Of a stretch of 64,000 nt of DNA, positions 54,958 through 64,000 are shown one piece after another (position 1 is the first letter of the stretch; each line of letters begins with the position of its first letter). The stretch is from Tibeticola sediminis (GTDB taxonomy: Bacteria > Pseudomonadota > Gammaproteobacteria > Burkholderiales > Burkholderiaceae_C): assembly GCF_003843835.1 (NCBI RefSeq), contig NZ_RKQL01000005.1, forward strand, positions 62,001 through 126,000, in the 5' to 3' direction. A program made the translations under genes and the position numbers. Below the pieces are notes generated by a model that was given only the letters and a program-made list of their open reading frames with translations, searched no databases and was not told the DNA's origin.

Positions 54958-55695
54958 ATGACGACATTCATTCGTTCTGGCGGCCGTGCTGCCGATGCCT
55001 TACGCCCGGTGCGCATCACCCGCGGCTACACCATCCACGCCGAGGGCTCGGTGCTGATCGAGTTCGGCCACACCCGGGTGCTGTGCACCGCCTCCGTGCT
55101 CGACAAAGTGCCGCCGCACCAGAAGGGCAGCGGCGAAGGCTGGGTCACGGCCGAGTACGGCATGCTGCCGCGCGCCACGCACACCCGCGGCGACCGCGAG
55201 GCCGCGCGCGGCAAGCAAAGCGGGCGCACGCAGGAGATCCAGCGGCTCATCGGCCGCTCGCTGCGCGCGGTGTTCGACCTCAAGCGCCTCGGCGAGCGCA
55301 CGCTGCATCTGGACTGCGACGTGATTCAGGCCGACGGCGGCACGCGCACCGCGGCCATCACCGGCGCCTTCATCGCCGCGCAGGACGCGGTGAACCGGCT
55401 GCTGGCCGAAGGCAAACTGACCGAGAGCCCCATCACCGACCCGGTTGCCGCGATTTCCGTCGGCATCGTCGAGGGAACCCCCTTGCTCGACCTCGAATAC
55501 ACCGAAGACGTCGCCTGCGACACCGACATGAACGTCGTCATGACCGGTGCCGGGCATTTCGTCGAAGTTCAGGGCACCGCCGAGGGGGTGCCGTTCACGC
55601 GCGTCGAGATGAACCGCTTGCTCGATCTGGCCGAGAAGGGCATCCGGGAGTTGCTCGAACTGCAGCGTATGAGCTTCAAAAACGAGAGCAACTAA
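54958..55695 (+). CDS. rph: Ribonuclease PH
   Basis: Phosphorolytic 3'-5' exoribonuclease that trims tRNA and rRNA 3' ends. 245 residues covering the whole fold: [34 protein letters not shown], the basic [51 protein letters not shown] and [22 protein letters not shown] ribosome-binding site. It lies between the kinase/phosphatase pair and rdgB. Confidence 0.96.
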   Translation: MTTFIRSGGRAADALRPVRITRGYTIHAEGSVLIEFGHTRVLCTASVLDKVPPHQKGSGEGWVTAEYGMLPRATHTRGDREAARGKQSGRTQEIQRLIGRSLRAVFDLKRLGERTLHLDCDVIQADGGTRTAAITGAFIAAQDAVNRLLAEGKLTESPITDPVAAISVGIVEGTPLLDLEYTEDVACDTDMNVVMTGAGHFVEVQGTAEGVPFTRVEMNRLLDLAEKGIRELLELQRMSFKNESN

Positions 55696-55728
55696 AGGCC
55701 ATTTCATGCTGGGGAGAAGGGGAAAACC

Positions 55729-56328
55729 TTGAAAATCGTGCTCGCATCGAACAATTCGGGCAAGCTGGCGGAACTGCAGGCCATGTTGGGCGATCTGCCG
55801 GTGCAACTGATCCGCCAAGGGGAACTCGGCATCCCCGAGGCGCCCGAGCCTTACCGCACCTTCCTCGAGAACGCCCTGGCCAAGGCGCGCCATGCGGCGG
55901 CGGCCAGCGGCCTGCCCGCGCTGGCCGATGATGCCGGCCTGTGCGTCGATGCGTTTGGCGGGCTGCCCGGTGTGGACACCGCCTACTACGCCACCCAGTT
56001 CGGCTTTGAGAAGGGTGATGCGAACAACGTGCGTGCCCTGCTCGAGCAAATGCAGGGTCAGGCGAACCGGCGCGCGGCCATGGTCAGCACCCTGGTCGGC
56101 GTGCGTTCGCCCGACGACCCCGAGCCGCTGGTGGCGGTCGGCCGTGTGGTCGGCGAGATCGCGCGCGAGCCACGGGGCCACAACGGCTTTGGCTTCGACC
56201 CCGTGATGTACATCCCCGAGTTCGGCCGTACCTTCGCCGAGTTGCCGGTCGAAGTGAAAAACGCCCACAGCCACCGCGGCAAGGCCGCACGCGCCATGGC
56301 CGCCATGATTCGCGAGCGTTGGCTGTGA
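55729..56328 (+). CDS. rdgB: RdgB/HAM1 non-canonical purine NTP pyrophosphatase
   Basis: Hydrolyses XTP, ITP and dITP to keep deaminated purines out of nucleic acids. 199 residues with IVLASNNSGKLAEL, the metal-site ALADDAGLCVDAFGGLPGVDTAYYA, GHNGFGFDPVMYIPEFG and SHRGKA. The start codon is TTG at 55729, supported by an AAGGGG seven bases upstream and by the invariant MKIVLASNN N-terminus. Confidence 0.94.
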   Translation: MKIVLASNNSGKLAELQAMLGDLPVQLIRQGELGIPEAPEPYRTFLENALAKARHAAAASGLPALADDAGLCVDAFGGLPGVDTAYYATQFGFEKGDANNVRALLEQMQGQANRRAAMVSTLVGVRSPDDPEPLVAVGRVVGEIAREPRGHNGFGFDPVMYIPEFGRTFAELPVEVKNAHSHRGKAARAMAAMIRERWL

Positions 56329-57602
56329 CCGAACCCCTGTCCGACGTCGCCGCCCACTACTTGCGGCCGGGCACGCTGCAACTGCGCGAGCAGCCGCCGT
56401 TGTCGCTCTATGTGCATCTGCCTTGGTGTTTGAAAAAATGCCCGTACTGCGACTTCAACTCGCATGCCGTGCGCGCCGCCCCGCCCGCGGAGCACACCCT
56501 GGTTCGCGCCGCACCGCAGGGCCGCCAGCCAAGCGCGCCCGAAGCCAACGCGGCAGCGGCCGTGCCCGAAGCCCGCTATGTCGAGGCCCTGGTGGCCGAC
56601 CTCGATGCCAGCCTGCCGCTGGTCTGGGGCCGGCCCATCGTCAGCGTGTTCATCGGTGGCGGCACGCCGAGCCTGTTCAGCCCTGAGGCCATCGAGCGGC
56701 TGCTCAGCGCCATTCGCGCCCGCCTGCCGCTGATCCCGGACTGCGAGGTCACGCTCGAGGCCAACCCCGGCACCTTCGAGCGCGACCGCTTCGCCGCCTA
56801 CCGCGCCGCCGGGGTCACGCGGCTCTCGATCGGTGTGCAGAGCTTCAACGACGCGGCCTTGCAGGCGCTCGGTCGCGTGCACGACCGCGCGCAAGCCATC
56901 GCCGCGGTCGAAGAGGCCGCCCGCGCCTTCGACACCTTCAACCTCGATCTGATGTACGCCCTGCCGCAGCAAACGCTCGCGGCGCTCGACGAAGATCTGG
57001 CCACGGCGCTCGCCTTCGCGCCGCCGCACCTGTCGGTCTACCACCTCACCATCGAGCCCAACACCTACTTTGCCAAGCACCCGCCCGCGCTGCCCGAAGA
57101 CGACCTGGCTTACGCCATGCTCGACCGCATCACCGAGCGCACCGCGGCGGCCGGGCTCGAGCGCTATGAAGTCTCCGCCTACGCGCGGCGCGGCCACCGC
57201 TGCGTGCACAACCAGAACTACTGGCAATTCGGCGACTACCTCGGCATCGGAGCGGGCGCGCACGGCAAACTCAGCTTTCCGCACCGCATCGTGCGCCAGG
57301 TGCGCTGGCGCGAGCCCGAACGCTACCTGGAGCGCGCGCTGGCCGGCGCACCCATCGCCCAGGCCGAGGAAGTCGCCCGCGCCGACCTGCCCTTCGAGTT
57401 CATGCTCAACGCGCTGCGCCTGCGCGAGGGCTTCGACTTCGCCCGCTACACCGCGCGCACCGGCCTGCCGCTGTCGACCCTCGAGCCGCAACTCGCCGAA
57501 GCCGAGCGCCGCGGCTGGATCGAACGCGACCTGCAAGGCCTACACCCCACCGAGCGCGGCTTCGACTTCCTGAGCGACTTGCAGGCGCTGTTTCTGCCTT
57601 GA
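56325..57602 (+). CDS. hemW: Radical SAM heme chaperone HemW
   Basis: Inserts haem into respiratory enzymes; formerly mis-named oxygen-independent coproporphyrinogen oxidase. 425 residues with the radical SAM cluster WCLKKCPYCDFNSH near residue 37 (CxxxCxxC), GGGTPSLFS, the EANPGT strand, VQSFND and the C-terminal HemW domain. About 35 residues (PPAEHTLVRAAP... to ...AVPEA) are inserted between the cluster and the first helix, longer than usual. GTG at 56325 overlaps the rdgB stop (GTGA); a TTG at 56319 is an alternative. Confidence 0.91.
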   Translation: MTEPLSDVAAHYLRPGTLQLREQPPLSLYVHLPWCLKKCPYCDFNSHAVRAAPPAEHTLVRAAPQGRQPSAPEANAAAAVPEARYVEALVADLDASLPLVWGRPIVSVFIGGGTPSLFSPEAIERLLSAIRARLPLIPDCEVTLEANPGTFERDRFAAYRAAGVTRLSIGVQSFNDAALQALGRVHDRAQAIAAVEEAARAFDTFNLDLMYALPQQTLAALDEDLATALAFAPPHLSVYHLTIEPNTYFAKHPPALPEDDLAYAMLDRITERTAAAGLERYEVSAYARRGHRCVHNQNYWQFGDYLGIGAGAHGKLSFPHRIVRQVRWREPERYLERALAGAPIAQAEEVARADLPFEFMLNALRLREGFDFARYTARTGLPLSTLEPQLAEAERRGWIERDLQGLHPTERGFDFLSDLQALFLP

Positions 57603-57654
57603 GCGGGCTGCGCGCCCGTTGGCGCAGCCGGCCCAGTGTTCCAAGCAGCGGCCC

Positions 57655-60600
57655 TCAAACCGGTCCACCCACGCCCTTGAACTTCTCCACGAACGCGGCG
57701 ATTTTCTGGAACACGCGCTGCTTCAGGCTCAGGTATTGCGGGTTGAGCGGACTCATCTTGGGCAGGATGGCATGGAGATCGGTGCCGCTGTCGCTGGCGA
57801 ATTCCCGCTTCAGGGAGGCCGCAATATAGCGCCGAGCCGCTTCCGGGTTGAGGTTCTCGGACTCGATCAGCGCCTGCGCCTCGCGCTGCTGCTCTGCGCG
57901 GGCAAAGCTGAAGAACGCCTCGATCACGCCGGCCTTGTCGCCGAGCTGGTTCAGGTCCGTCTGGTTGATGAAGTCCACCACCAGGCTTTCCTTGGCGCGC
58001 TGGCCGAGGCTGGCGCGAATGACGCGGCGCACCTCGTCCACCAGTTCCGACTTGCTGCGGGTCTTCTTGTTGTGCTCGAAGATCAGCTCCAGGATGTAGT
58101 CCAGGTTGATCTCCTGCGATTTGAGCAAATCCACCTCGAACACCACATCGTTCCAGTCGATGCTGGACTGGGCTTGCTGGTCGGCCTGCTTCTGGCGATG
58201 CAGCCAGTCGCGCACATCGTTGTACACCGAGCGGTAATCCTGCAGCGTGCGCTCGGGTGGCAGCGCAATGGCCGATAAGGCCGCCAGATCCGCCTCATCC
58301 AGACCGTGGCGGGCCTGGAACGCCGCCACCGCCGCCGGGTCGTTCGCATCGATGCCCTGCCATTCCTTGAGGCGCGCAAACTCATCGAAGTTCTGCAGGA
58401 TGTTCTCGACGCGCAGATACTCGCCGAACAGCTTCACGAACGCCTTTTTGTCGGCCTCTTTTTCGATGGCCGTGGGGTCGGGGAAGCGGCTTTGCAGCTC
58501 TTGCACCACCTCGACATAACCGCGCCTCGCCTCGCCCGTGAGGGCGTCGGTGAAACCTTCCATGTATTCGCGGTAACTCTTTTCCAGCACCACGTTGCGC
58601 GTGTTCTTGTCGCCAAACAGGGTGATGGCATCGATGGTCGCCTGCTCCAGATCGCGGAAGGTGACGATGTTGCCGAAGGCCTTGGTGGCGTCGTAAATCC
58701 GGTTGGTGCGCGAATACGCCTGCAGCAGACCGTGGTAGCGCAGGTTTTTGTCGACGAACAAGGTGTTCAAGGTCGGCGCATCGAAGCCGGTGAGGAACAT
58801 GCCCACCACGATCAGCAAATCCACCTCACGGTTCTTCACCCGCAAGGAAAGATCGCGGTAATAGTTCTGAAAGCCCTCGCCGTCCAGGCCAAAGTTGGTC
58901 TTGAACAGCGCGTTGTAATCGGCGATGGCGCGGCCCAGAAACGCCTTGGCGGTGCTGTTCATGGCCGAGACATCCATGCCTTCATCCGCAATGTCGCCCA
59001 CCGCGTCCTGCGCCTCGTTGGCGGCATAGGAAAAGATGGTCGCCACCTTGAGCGGCTGCGCGCTGTCCTTCTGCAGCGCCTGGAAACTCTCGTAATACAG
59101 CTTGGCCGCGTCCACGCTGCTGACCGCGAACATGGCATTGAAGCCCCGGCTTCCCGGTTGCAGGCGGTGGGTCTTCTGGCGGTAATGGGTCAGGATGTAC
59201 TGGGTGATTTCGCGGATGCGCTCCGGGTGCAGCAGCGCCTGTTTGTTCTCGGCGGCGCTCAGCTTCTGCTCGTCCTGCTCGGTCTCGAGGGCGCGGAAGC
59301 GCGGGCGCACATCGTTGTAATCCACCTTGAACTTCAGCACCTTTTCGTCGCGGATGGCGTCGGTGATGACATACGAGTGCAGTTCCCGCCCGAACACGCT
59401 GGCCGTCGTCTCCGCGCCCGCCGCGTTTTGCGGAAAAATCGGCGTGCCGGTAAAGCCGAACTGGTAGAAGGTTTTGAAGCGTTTTTTCAGGTTCTTTTGC
59501 GCCTCGCCGAACTGGCTGCGGTGGCACTCGTCGAAAATGAACACCACCTGCTTGCGGTAGATGGGCAGGTCGGCCTCGCTCTTGAGCAGGTTGTTGAGCT
59601 TCTGGATGGTGGTGACGACGATGCGGTTGTCATCCTTCTCCAGATTGCGCTTGAGCCCCGCCGTGCTGTCCGAGCCGTTCACGCTGTCGGGCGAGAAGCG
59701 CTGGTATTCCTTCATGGTCTGGTAGTCCAGATCCTTGCGGTCCACCACGAACAGCACCTTGTCGATGAAATCGAGTTCGGTGGCCAGCCGCGCCGCCTTG
59801 AAACTGGTGAGCGTCTTGCCGCTGCCGGTGGTGTGCCAGATGTAGCCGCCGCTTTCCGGCTTGCTCCAGTTTTTGGCCTGGTAGCTGCTCTTGATCTTCC
59901 ACAAAATCCGCTCGCACGCGGCGATCTGGTACGGGCGCATCACCAGTAGCGTGTTGCTGGTGTCGAACACCGAATAATGCAGCAGCACGCGCAGCAGCGT
60001 GTCTTTCTGGAAAAAGGTGGCGGTGAAATCCTTCAGGTCGCGGATCAGGCTGTTGTCCGCTCTTGCCCAGTGCATCGTGAAATCGAAGCTGTTTTTGTTG
60101 CGCTGGGTGGTGTTGGCAAAGTAGCGGGTATCGGTGCCGTTGGAAATCACGAACAGTTGCAAAAACTTGAACAGCGAATGCTCGCTGTTGAAGCTCTCCT
60201 TGCTGTAGCGGTGCACCTGGTTGAACGCCTCGCGGATTGCCACGCCGCGGCGTTTGAGCTCCAGCTGCACCAGCGGCAGGCCGTTGACCAGAATCGTCAC
60301 GTCATAGCGGTTGGCCAAGCTGCCCGTCTGCTCGAACTGGCGGATCACCTGCACCTTATTGCGAGCGATGGTTTTTTTGTCCAGCAGATAGATGTTCTGG
60401 ATGCGGCCATCGTCGAACACGAAGTCGTGGATGTGATCGTCCTGAATCTTGCGGGTCTTCTCGACGATGCCGTCGCCGGGCCGGTCCAGCCAGGTTTCCA
60501 CGAAGCGCTGCCATTCCCCGTCCGAAAACCGCACCCCGTTGAGTGCCTGCAACTGCTCGCGCACATTGGCCAGCAGCACCGCGGGCGTGTTCAGGTCCGC

Positions 60601-60753
60601 GCGGTATTCGTACCCCTGGCTTTGCAGGTCGCGGATCAGCTCCATCTCCAAATCGTATTCGCTCTGGTAGCTCTCCGCCGCTTTCCACGCGGGCGTGTAG
60701 CGGTCCAGCACGATGAAGTGATTGGATTCGGCGATGGTCTTGTAGTCGCTCAT
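57655..60753 (-). CDS. hsdR: Type I restriction enzyme, HsdR (restriction/translocase) subunit
   Basis: A 1032-residue motor-nuclease subunit. The N-terminal PD-(D/E)xK nuclease (about 130-190, with [19 protein letters not shown]) is followed by superfamily 2 translocase motifs: [47 protein letters not shown] and [20 protein letters not shown] with YSRTNRIY. The C-terminus is helical and binds the methylase core. Its sequence resembles type IC enzymes such as EcoR124I. It starts one base after the hsdS stop; the whole cassette is transcribed leftward. Confidence 0.94.
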   Translation of the reverse strand: MSDYKTIAESNHFIVLDRYTPAWKAAESYQSEYDLEMELIRDLQSQGYEYRADLNTPAVLLANVREQLQALNGVRFSDGEWQRFVETWLDRPGDGIVEKTRKIQDDHIHDFVFDDGRIQNIYLLDKKTIARNKVQVIRQFEQTGSLANRYDVTILVNGLPLVQLELKRRGVAIREAFNQVHRYSKESFNSEHSLFKFLQLFVISNGTDTRYFANTTQRNKNSFDFTMHWARADNSLIRDLKDFTATFFQKDTLLRVLLHYSVFDTSNTLLVMRPYQIAACERILWKIKSSYQAKNWSKPESGGYIWHTTGSGKTLTSFKAARLATELDFIDKVLFVVDRKDLDYQTMKEYQRFSPDSVNGSDSTAGLKRNLEKDDNRIVVTTIQKLNNLLKSEADLPIYRKQVVFIFDECHRSQFGEAQKNLKKRFKTFYQFGFTGTPIFPQNAAGAETTASVFGRELHSYVITDAIRDEKVLKFKVDYNDVRPRFRALETEQDEQKLSAAENKQALLHPERIREITQYILTHYRQKTHRLQPGSRGFNAMFAVSSVDAAKLYYESFQALQKDSAQPLKVATIFSYAANEAQDAVGDIADEGMDVSAMNSTAKAFLGRAIADYNALFKTNFGLDGEGFQNYYRDLSLRVKNREVDLLIVVGMFLTGFDAPTLNTLFVDKNLRYHGLLQAYSRTNRIYDATKAFGNIVTFRDLEQATIDAITLFGDKNTRNVVLEKSYREYMEGFTDALTGEARRGYVEVVQELQSRFPDPTAIEKEADKKAFVKLFGEYLRVENILQNFDEFARLKEWQGIDANDPAAVAAFQARHGLDEADLAALSAIALPPERTLQDYRSVYNDVRDWLHRQKQADQQAQSSIDWNDVVFEVDLLKSQEINLDYILELIFEHNKKTRSKSELVDEVRRVIRASLGQRAKESLVVDFINQTDLNQLGDKAGVIEAFFSFARAEQQREAQALIESENLNPEAARRYIAASLKREFASDSGTDLHAILPKMSPLNPQYLSLKQRVFQKIAAFVEKFKGVGGPV

Positions 60754-60754
60754 G

Positions 60755-62035
60755 TCAAGCCTCGCTGGATATCTTGTTACCTGTGGGTTTGGGGAAGCTG
60801 AACAGCAAATCGCGGTAATAGGCGTATTGCTTCTGGCGCAACTCGATCTCGCGCGGCAGGCCTTCGGTGAGAGAGTTCGTCAGTGCGTCGAACTGGTCGA
60901 GGATGGCGACGATGCGGGCTTGCTCGGCGAGGGATTTTTCTGGGTTGTTTGGGAAAGGAATTGGCACTTGATATTCCAAAACCCTTGTCTTATCACCGCG
61001 CGGCATCTTTGCGCCCTTGGCGTGCTGCATCATGTAATCAAAGAACCTATCCACGGCCAGCGCATGAAAAAGATATCGTGGATTGAGGCGTGTGTCTGTT
61101 GCGCGTATCACAAGCACATCACCATTTGTTCCGCCAAAGCGGTCAGCGTGCCATATTTTCTTCAAGTACGGACGGATGTTCCCGATCAATATATCGTTCG
61201 GCTTGTATTCAACCAGCCTGCCTGAAGTCGGCACATAACTTGAATTACCCCTGCCTGCCCTGTCTTGCAATAGGTTATCGACACCAACATAGTTTTCTTG
61301 GTCAACCTGTTGCGCATGAATTCGATTGGTAGAATAGCATGCCACTTTCCCCAACGTCCTCCACTCCACCTCCCCATCCTCAAACCGCAGCAACTGATCG
61401 CGATAATAGGCATACTGCTTTTTGCGGGCGGTCAGCTCGGCGGTCAGCTCGGCGGTCAGCTCGGCGAAGCTGTCCAGAATGCGGACGATTTCGGCCTGGA
61501 TTTCCAGCGATTTTTTCGGGTTGTCCGGGCAGGGGATGGGGATGAGGATTTTTCTGAATCGCTCCTTGGATACATTGAAACGGGTCACGCCACTAGCGGT
61601 TTTTGCAATTTGCGACCGCATGAGACCGCTTCTAAAAAGATACTTCGAGTACCCTGGCAAAATCGGAACGTCATTTCTAAAGCGAACGCCGAACGAGAAG
61701 CTATTTAAATAGACTTTCTCGTCCGGGGGCGTCATAACCACCGAAGACATACCGACCTCGTCAGGCGTCTCTGATGATCCCGTGAATAAAACATCACCAA
61801 ACCCGATGAAATTTTGATTCTCCGATTCGGCAATATTCACTGGTTCGAGAGATTTCAAATCGACTGACAAGTTGTCGAAAATATTTTTGTAGCTGACATA
61901 CCGTGAGTCGCCCCCATCAAAGTCTGATTTTATTTTTCCGGTCAGGCCGCCGTATGTCTCCGCAATTTCCCCCAAGGGCTTCCAAGCCACATCCACCCCG
62001 CCCAACAGCCTCTCCAAAAAGTTCTCGCGGCTCAT
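60755..62035 (-). CDS. hsdS: Type I restriction enzyme, HsdS specificity subunit with TAEL-type repeats
   Basis: A 426-residue DNA-recognition subunit with two target-recognition domains (about 10-180 and 220-385). Each is followed by a related helix ending ([14 protein letters not shown] near 210 and [15 protein letters not shown] near 405). In the central spacer helix the tetrapeptide AELT occurs three times, encoded by three perfect 12-bp repeats. In the EcoR124 family the number of such repeats sets the length of the non-specific spacer in the target. The gene is visibly more AT-rich than its neighbours, a common sign of transferred recognition domains. The start overlaps the DUF1016 stop (ATGA). 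Confidence 0.93.
   Translation of the reverse strand: MSRENFLERLLGGVDVAWKPLGEIAETYGGLTGKIKSDFDGGDSRYVSYKNIFDNLSVDLKSLEPVNIAESENQNFIGFGDVLFTGSSETPDEVGMSSVVMTPPDEKVYLNSFSFGVRFRNDVPILPGYSKYLFRSGLMRSQIAKTASGVTRFNVSKERFRKILIPIPCPDNPKKSLEIQAEIVRILDSFAELTAELTAELTARKKQYAYYRDQLLRFEDGEVEWRTLGKVACYSTNRIHAQQVDQENYVGVDNLLQDRAGRGNSSYVPTSGRLVEYKPNDILIGNIRPYLKKIWHADRFGGTNGDVLVIRATDTRLNPRYLFHALAVDRFFDYMMQHAKGAKMPRGDKTRVLEYQVPIPFPNNPEKSLAEQARIVAILDQFDALTNSLTEGLPREIELRQKQYAYYRDLLFSFPKPTGNKISSEA
61430..61465 (-). repeat. Three perfect 12-bp tandem repeats in hsdS
   Basis: Unit GGTCAGCTCGGC on the plus strand (GCCGAGCTGACC in sense, Ala-Glu-Leu-Thr) at 61430-61441, 61442-61453 and 61454-61465 without mismatch. 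Unit gain or loss keeps the frame and would alter the distance between the two recognition domains. Confidence 0.93.
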
Positions 62036-63072
62036 GTCTGTCCTCCCTGCAATTCGCGTTCGATCTGCTCGATGCTGGGCAGGCTGTTTTGCCATTCGAT
62101 GGGCATGGATTCCGGTAGCTTGAATTCGGCAATGCCCATGGGCTGGGTCTTGTCGCTCAGGGCGTATTCGGCCACCACTTTGTTTTTGCTCTTGCACAGC
62201 AGCAGGCCGATGGTCGGGTTGTCGTGCTCATGGCGCAGTTGTCGGTCGACGGCGGTGAGGTAAAAGCCCAGTTGCCCCAAATGCTCGGGCTTGAACGCGC
62301 CGGCCTTGAGCTCGATCACCACATAGCAGCGCAGCTTGAGGTGGTAGAACAGCAGGTCGATGAAAAACTCGTCACCGCCCACGTTGAGCAGCACTTGCCG
62401 ACCCACGAAGGCAAAGCCTGCGCCCAGCTCCAGCAGGAAGTCGGTGACGTGCTCGACCAGCGCGGTTTCAATGTCGCGCTCGCTGGCTTCCTGGCCTATG
62501 CCCAGAAAATCGAAGCGGTAGGGGTCTTTGAGCGATTCGCGCGCCAGGTCGGATTGCGGCTTGGGCAGACGGGCATCGAAGTTGGTGATGGCCGCGCCGC
62601 TGCGCTCGAGCAAGCGGCTTTCGATGTGCATGACCAGCACGTTGCGGGACCAGTTGTGTTCGATGGCCTTGGCCGCGTACCAGCGGCGGTCTTCTGGGCT
62701 CGTGAGCTTTTCCAGCAGCGCCAGATGGTGGTACCAGGGCAATTGTGCAAGCACCGCTTGCACAAATTCAGCATCGGGCCACGCTTCAGCAAAGGCCCGC
62801 ATGTACTTGAGGTTACGCGGGGAAAACCCCTGCATCTCGGGGAAGGCGGTGCGCAGGTCGTGCGACAGGCGGTCGATGACCTTGGCACCCCAGCCTTGTT
62901 GGGCTTGCCGTTCCAGAATGTCGCGCCCAATTTGCCAATAGAGGGTGATCAGCTCCCGGTTGACCGCCAGCGTCGCGCGTTGCTGGGCGCGGTGGATGCG
63001 GCCTTTGAGTTCGGCCAGCCAATCGGCGTAGCCTTCGGGCGCGGGGATGAGGGCAACCGGCGTGTCGGTCAT
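62032..63072 (-). CDS. DUF1016 / YhcG-type PDDEXK nuclease protein
   Basis: A 346-residue protein of the DUF1016 family. The N-terminal helical domain ([35 protein letters not shown]) is typical. The C-terminal domain has the nuclease pattern [38 protein letters not shown], with Asp and ExK residues intact. It is embedded between hsdM and hsdS with four-base overlaps at both ends. Such genes recur in type I loci; whether it cuts DNA as part of the complex or acts separately is unknown. Confidence 0.9.
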   Translation of the reverse strand: MTDTPVALIPAPEGYADWLAELKGRIHRAQQRATLAVNRELITLYWQIGRDILERQAQQGWGAKVIDRLSHDLRTAFPEMQGFSPRNLKYMRAFAEAWPDAEFVQAVLAQLPWYHHLALLEKLTSPEDRRWYAAKAIEHNWSRNVLVMHIESRLLERSGAAITNFDARLPKPQSDLARESLKDPYRFDFLGIGQEASERDIETALVEHVTDFLLELGAGFAFVGRQVLLNVGGDEFFIDLLFYHLKLRCYVVIELKAGAFKPEHLGQLGFYLTAVDRQLRHEHDNPTIGLLLCKSKNKVVAEYALSDKTQPMGIAEFKLPESMPIEWQNSLPSIEQIERELQGGQT

Positions 63073-64000
63073 TGCGCGCCTCCTTCGATTTCTTCCACGA
63101 TGGCGTCGATGGCGCGGCGCAGTTCGTCGATGCGGGCCACCGTGCGCTTGATCTCAGCGTTGAGCTGCACGATGTCCACCACCTCGCGGGTGTCTTTGGC
63201 CTCCACATAGCTGCTGACCGACAGGTTGTAGTCGTTGGCGCGGATGCGCTCCAGCGGCACGGATTGGGCAAAGTGCAGCACGTCGGCCTTGCTGTCGAAC
63301 ACGGCCATGATCTGCTCGATATGTTCATCGAGCAGCACGTTGTTGTTGGTTTCTTTCTTGAACAGGCCGCTGGCGTCGATGAACTGGGTGCGGGTGTCCG
63401 GCTTGTGTTTGGACAGCACCAGAATGTTTACCGCGATGGTGGTGCCGTAAAACAGATTGGGCGCGAGCGCGATGACGGTTTCCACATAGTTGTGGTCCAC
63501 CAGGTATTGACGGATTTTCTGCTCCGCCCCACCGCGGTAGAAGATGCCGGGAAAGCAGACGATGGCCGCGCGCCCCTTGGCCGAGAGGTAGTGGAGCGCG
63601 TGCAGCACAAAGGCGAAGTCGGCCTTGGATTTGGGCGCGAGTACGCCCGCCGGGGCGAAGCGCTCATCGTTGATCAGCGTGGGGTCGTCCGAGCCCACCC
63701 ACTTCACCGAATACGGCGGGTTGGAGACGATGGCGTCGAAGGGTTTTTCGTCGGCAAAGTGGGGTTCCAGCAAGGTGTTGCCAAGCTGGATGTTGAATTT
63801 GTCGTAGTTGACGTTGTGCAGGAACATATTCATCCGCGCCAGGTTGTAGGTGGTGTGGTTGATTTCCTGCCCGTAATAGCCGTCTTCGATCCGGTGCTCG
63901 TCGAATTGTTTTTTGGCTTGCAGCAACAGCGAGCCGGAGCCGCAGGCCGGATCGTAGATTTTGTTGACGCTGGTTTGCCCGTGCAGCGCCAAGCGCGCGA
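63069..64000 (-). CDS. hsdM: Type I restriction enzyme, HsdM methyltransferase subunit (N-terminus beyond window)
   Basis: About 310 C-terminal residues of the adenine-N6 methyltransferase that modifies the recognition site. The AdoMet motif [13 protein letters not shown] and the catalytic NPPYSVKW are present, followed by the conserved [14 protein letters not shown] and [18 protein letters not shown]. The C-terminal helix that contacts HsdS is intact. The frame continues past base 64000, so the helical N-terminal domain lies outside the window. Its stop overlaps the DUF1016 start. Confidence 0.94.
   Translation of the reverse strand, partial: ARLALHGQTSVNKIYDPACGSGSLLLQAKKQFDEHRIEDGYYGQEINHTTYNLARMNMFLHNVNYDKFNIQLGNTLLEPHFADEKPFDAIVSNPPYSVKWVGSDDPTLINDERFAPAGVLAPKSKADFAFVLHALHYLSAKGRAAIVCFPGIFYRGGAEQKIRQYLVDHNYVETVIALAPNLFYGTTIAVNILVLSKHKPDTRTQFIDASGLFKKETNNNVLLDEHIEQIMAVFDSKADVLHFAQSVPLERIRANDYNLSVSSYVEAKDTREVVDIVQLNAEIKRTVARIDELRRAIDAIVEEIEGGAQ

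Noticed and set aside
61430-61465. CRISPR-like tandem repeat
   Set aside because: Units are 12 bp, directly adjacent with no spacers, and in frame inside hsdS. No CRISPR array or cas gene was seen anywhere in the window.

Overview
The window is about 64 kb of GC-rich chromosome from a betaproteobacterium, most likely a Burkholderiales/Comamonadaceae-type organism. The support is gene order and family content: glyA-nrdR-fimT-pilV-pilW, rpoZ-gmk-yicC-kinase-phosphatase-rph-rdgB-hemW, tRNA-Arg-greB-spoT, two DUF1631 proteins, a DctS/DctR plus DctPQM TRAP cluster, and short intergenic repeats that I associate with this family. The species cannot be named from the sequence alone.

Layout. 1-2.1 kb: minor pilins (pilW is cut by the left edge). 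2.2-4.3 kb: nrdR and glyA, with a ZTP (pfl) riboswitch in the glyA leader. 4.5-12 kb: a lytic transglycosylase, a NERD/UvrD-type helicase, a Tyr phosphatase, an SDR, a cupin and the RNA helicase RhlE. 12.3-16.3 kb: ettA and the first DUF1631 gene. 16.4-21.4 kb: a minus-strand copper operon (Cys/His-rich periplasmic protein, outer-membrane efflux lipoprotein, multicopper oxidase, CusF-like protein) followed by a P1-family peptidase. 21.4-29.3 kb: cardiolipin synthase, acyl-CoA ligase, a K+ channel, a serine hydrolase, DUF3149, a CbiM-like permease, hemerythrin and a 2OG oxygenase. 29.5-35.4 kb: a C4-dicarboxylate two-component system divergent from its TRAP transporter. 35.4-47.4 kb: thiolase, RluA-type pseudouridine synthase, FMN-binding protein, lipoprotein, phosphofructokinase, OmpA/FecR pair, GNAT, DusC, the second DUF1631 gene, an eRF1-like protein, RbgA GTPase and an SRPBCC protein. 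47.9-57.6 kb: tRNA-Arg, greB, spoT, then rpoZ-gmk-yicC and the divergent kinase-PP2C-rph-rdgB-hemW operon. 57.6-64 kb: a type I restriction-modification cassette (hsdM partial, DUF1016 nuclease, hsdS, hsdR).

The most notable non-genic content is two families of miniature inverted-repeat elements. MITE-A has four intact copies of exactly 161 bp, near-perfect terminal inverted repeats, and 4-bp YTAR target duplications (perfect in three copies). It also has one 79-bp deleted copy and several remnants. MITE-B has one 159-bp copy and one 42-bp copy that is just two back-to-back 19-bp ends, both flanked by TGA. The families have different ends and target rules. Nevertheless they carry the same 47-bp hairpin core (37/47 identical), with paired compensatory substitutions in the stem. 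Insertions repeatedly sit exactly at stop codons, and all four intact MITE-A copies lie with the same polarity in the 3' flank of a minus-strand gene. No transposase is encoded in the window, so the mobilising enzyme, inferred to be IS5-like, must be elsewhere or lost. This shared, structured cargo is my best candidate for something undescribed here.
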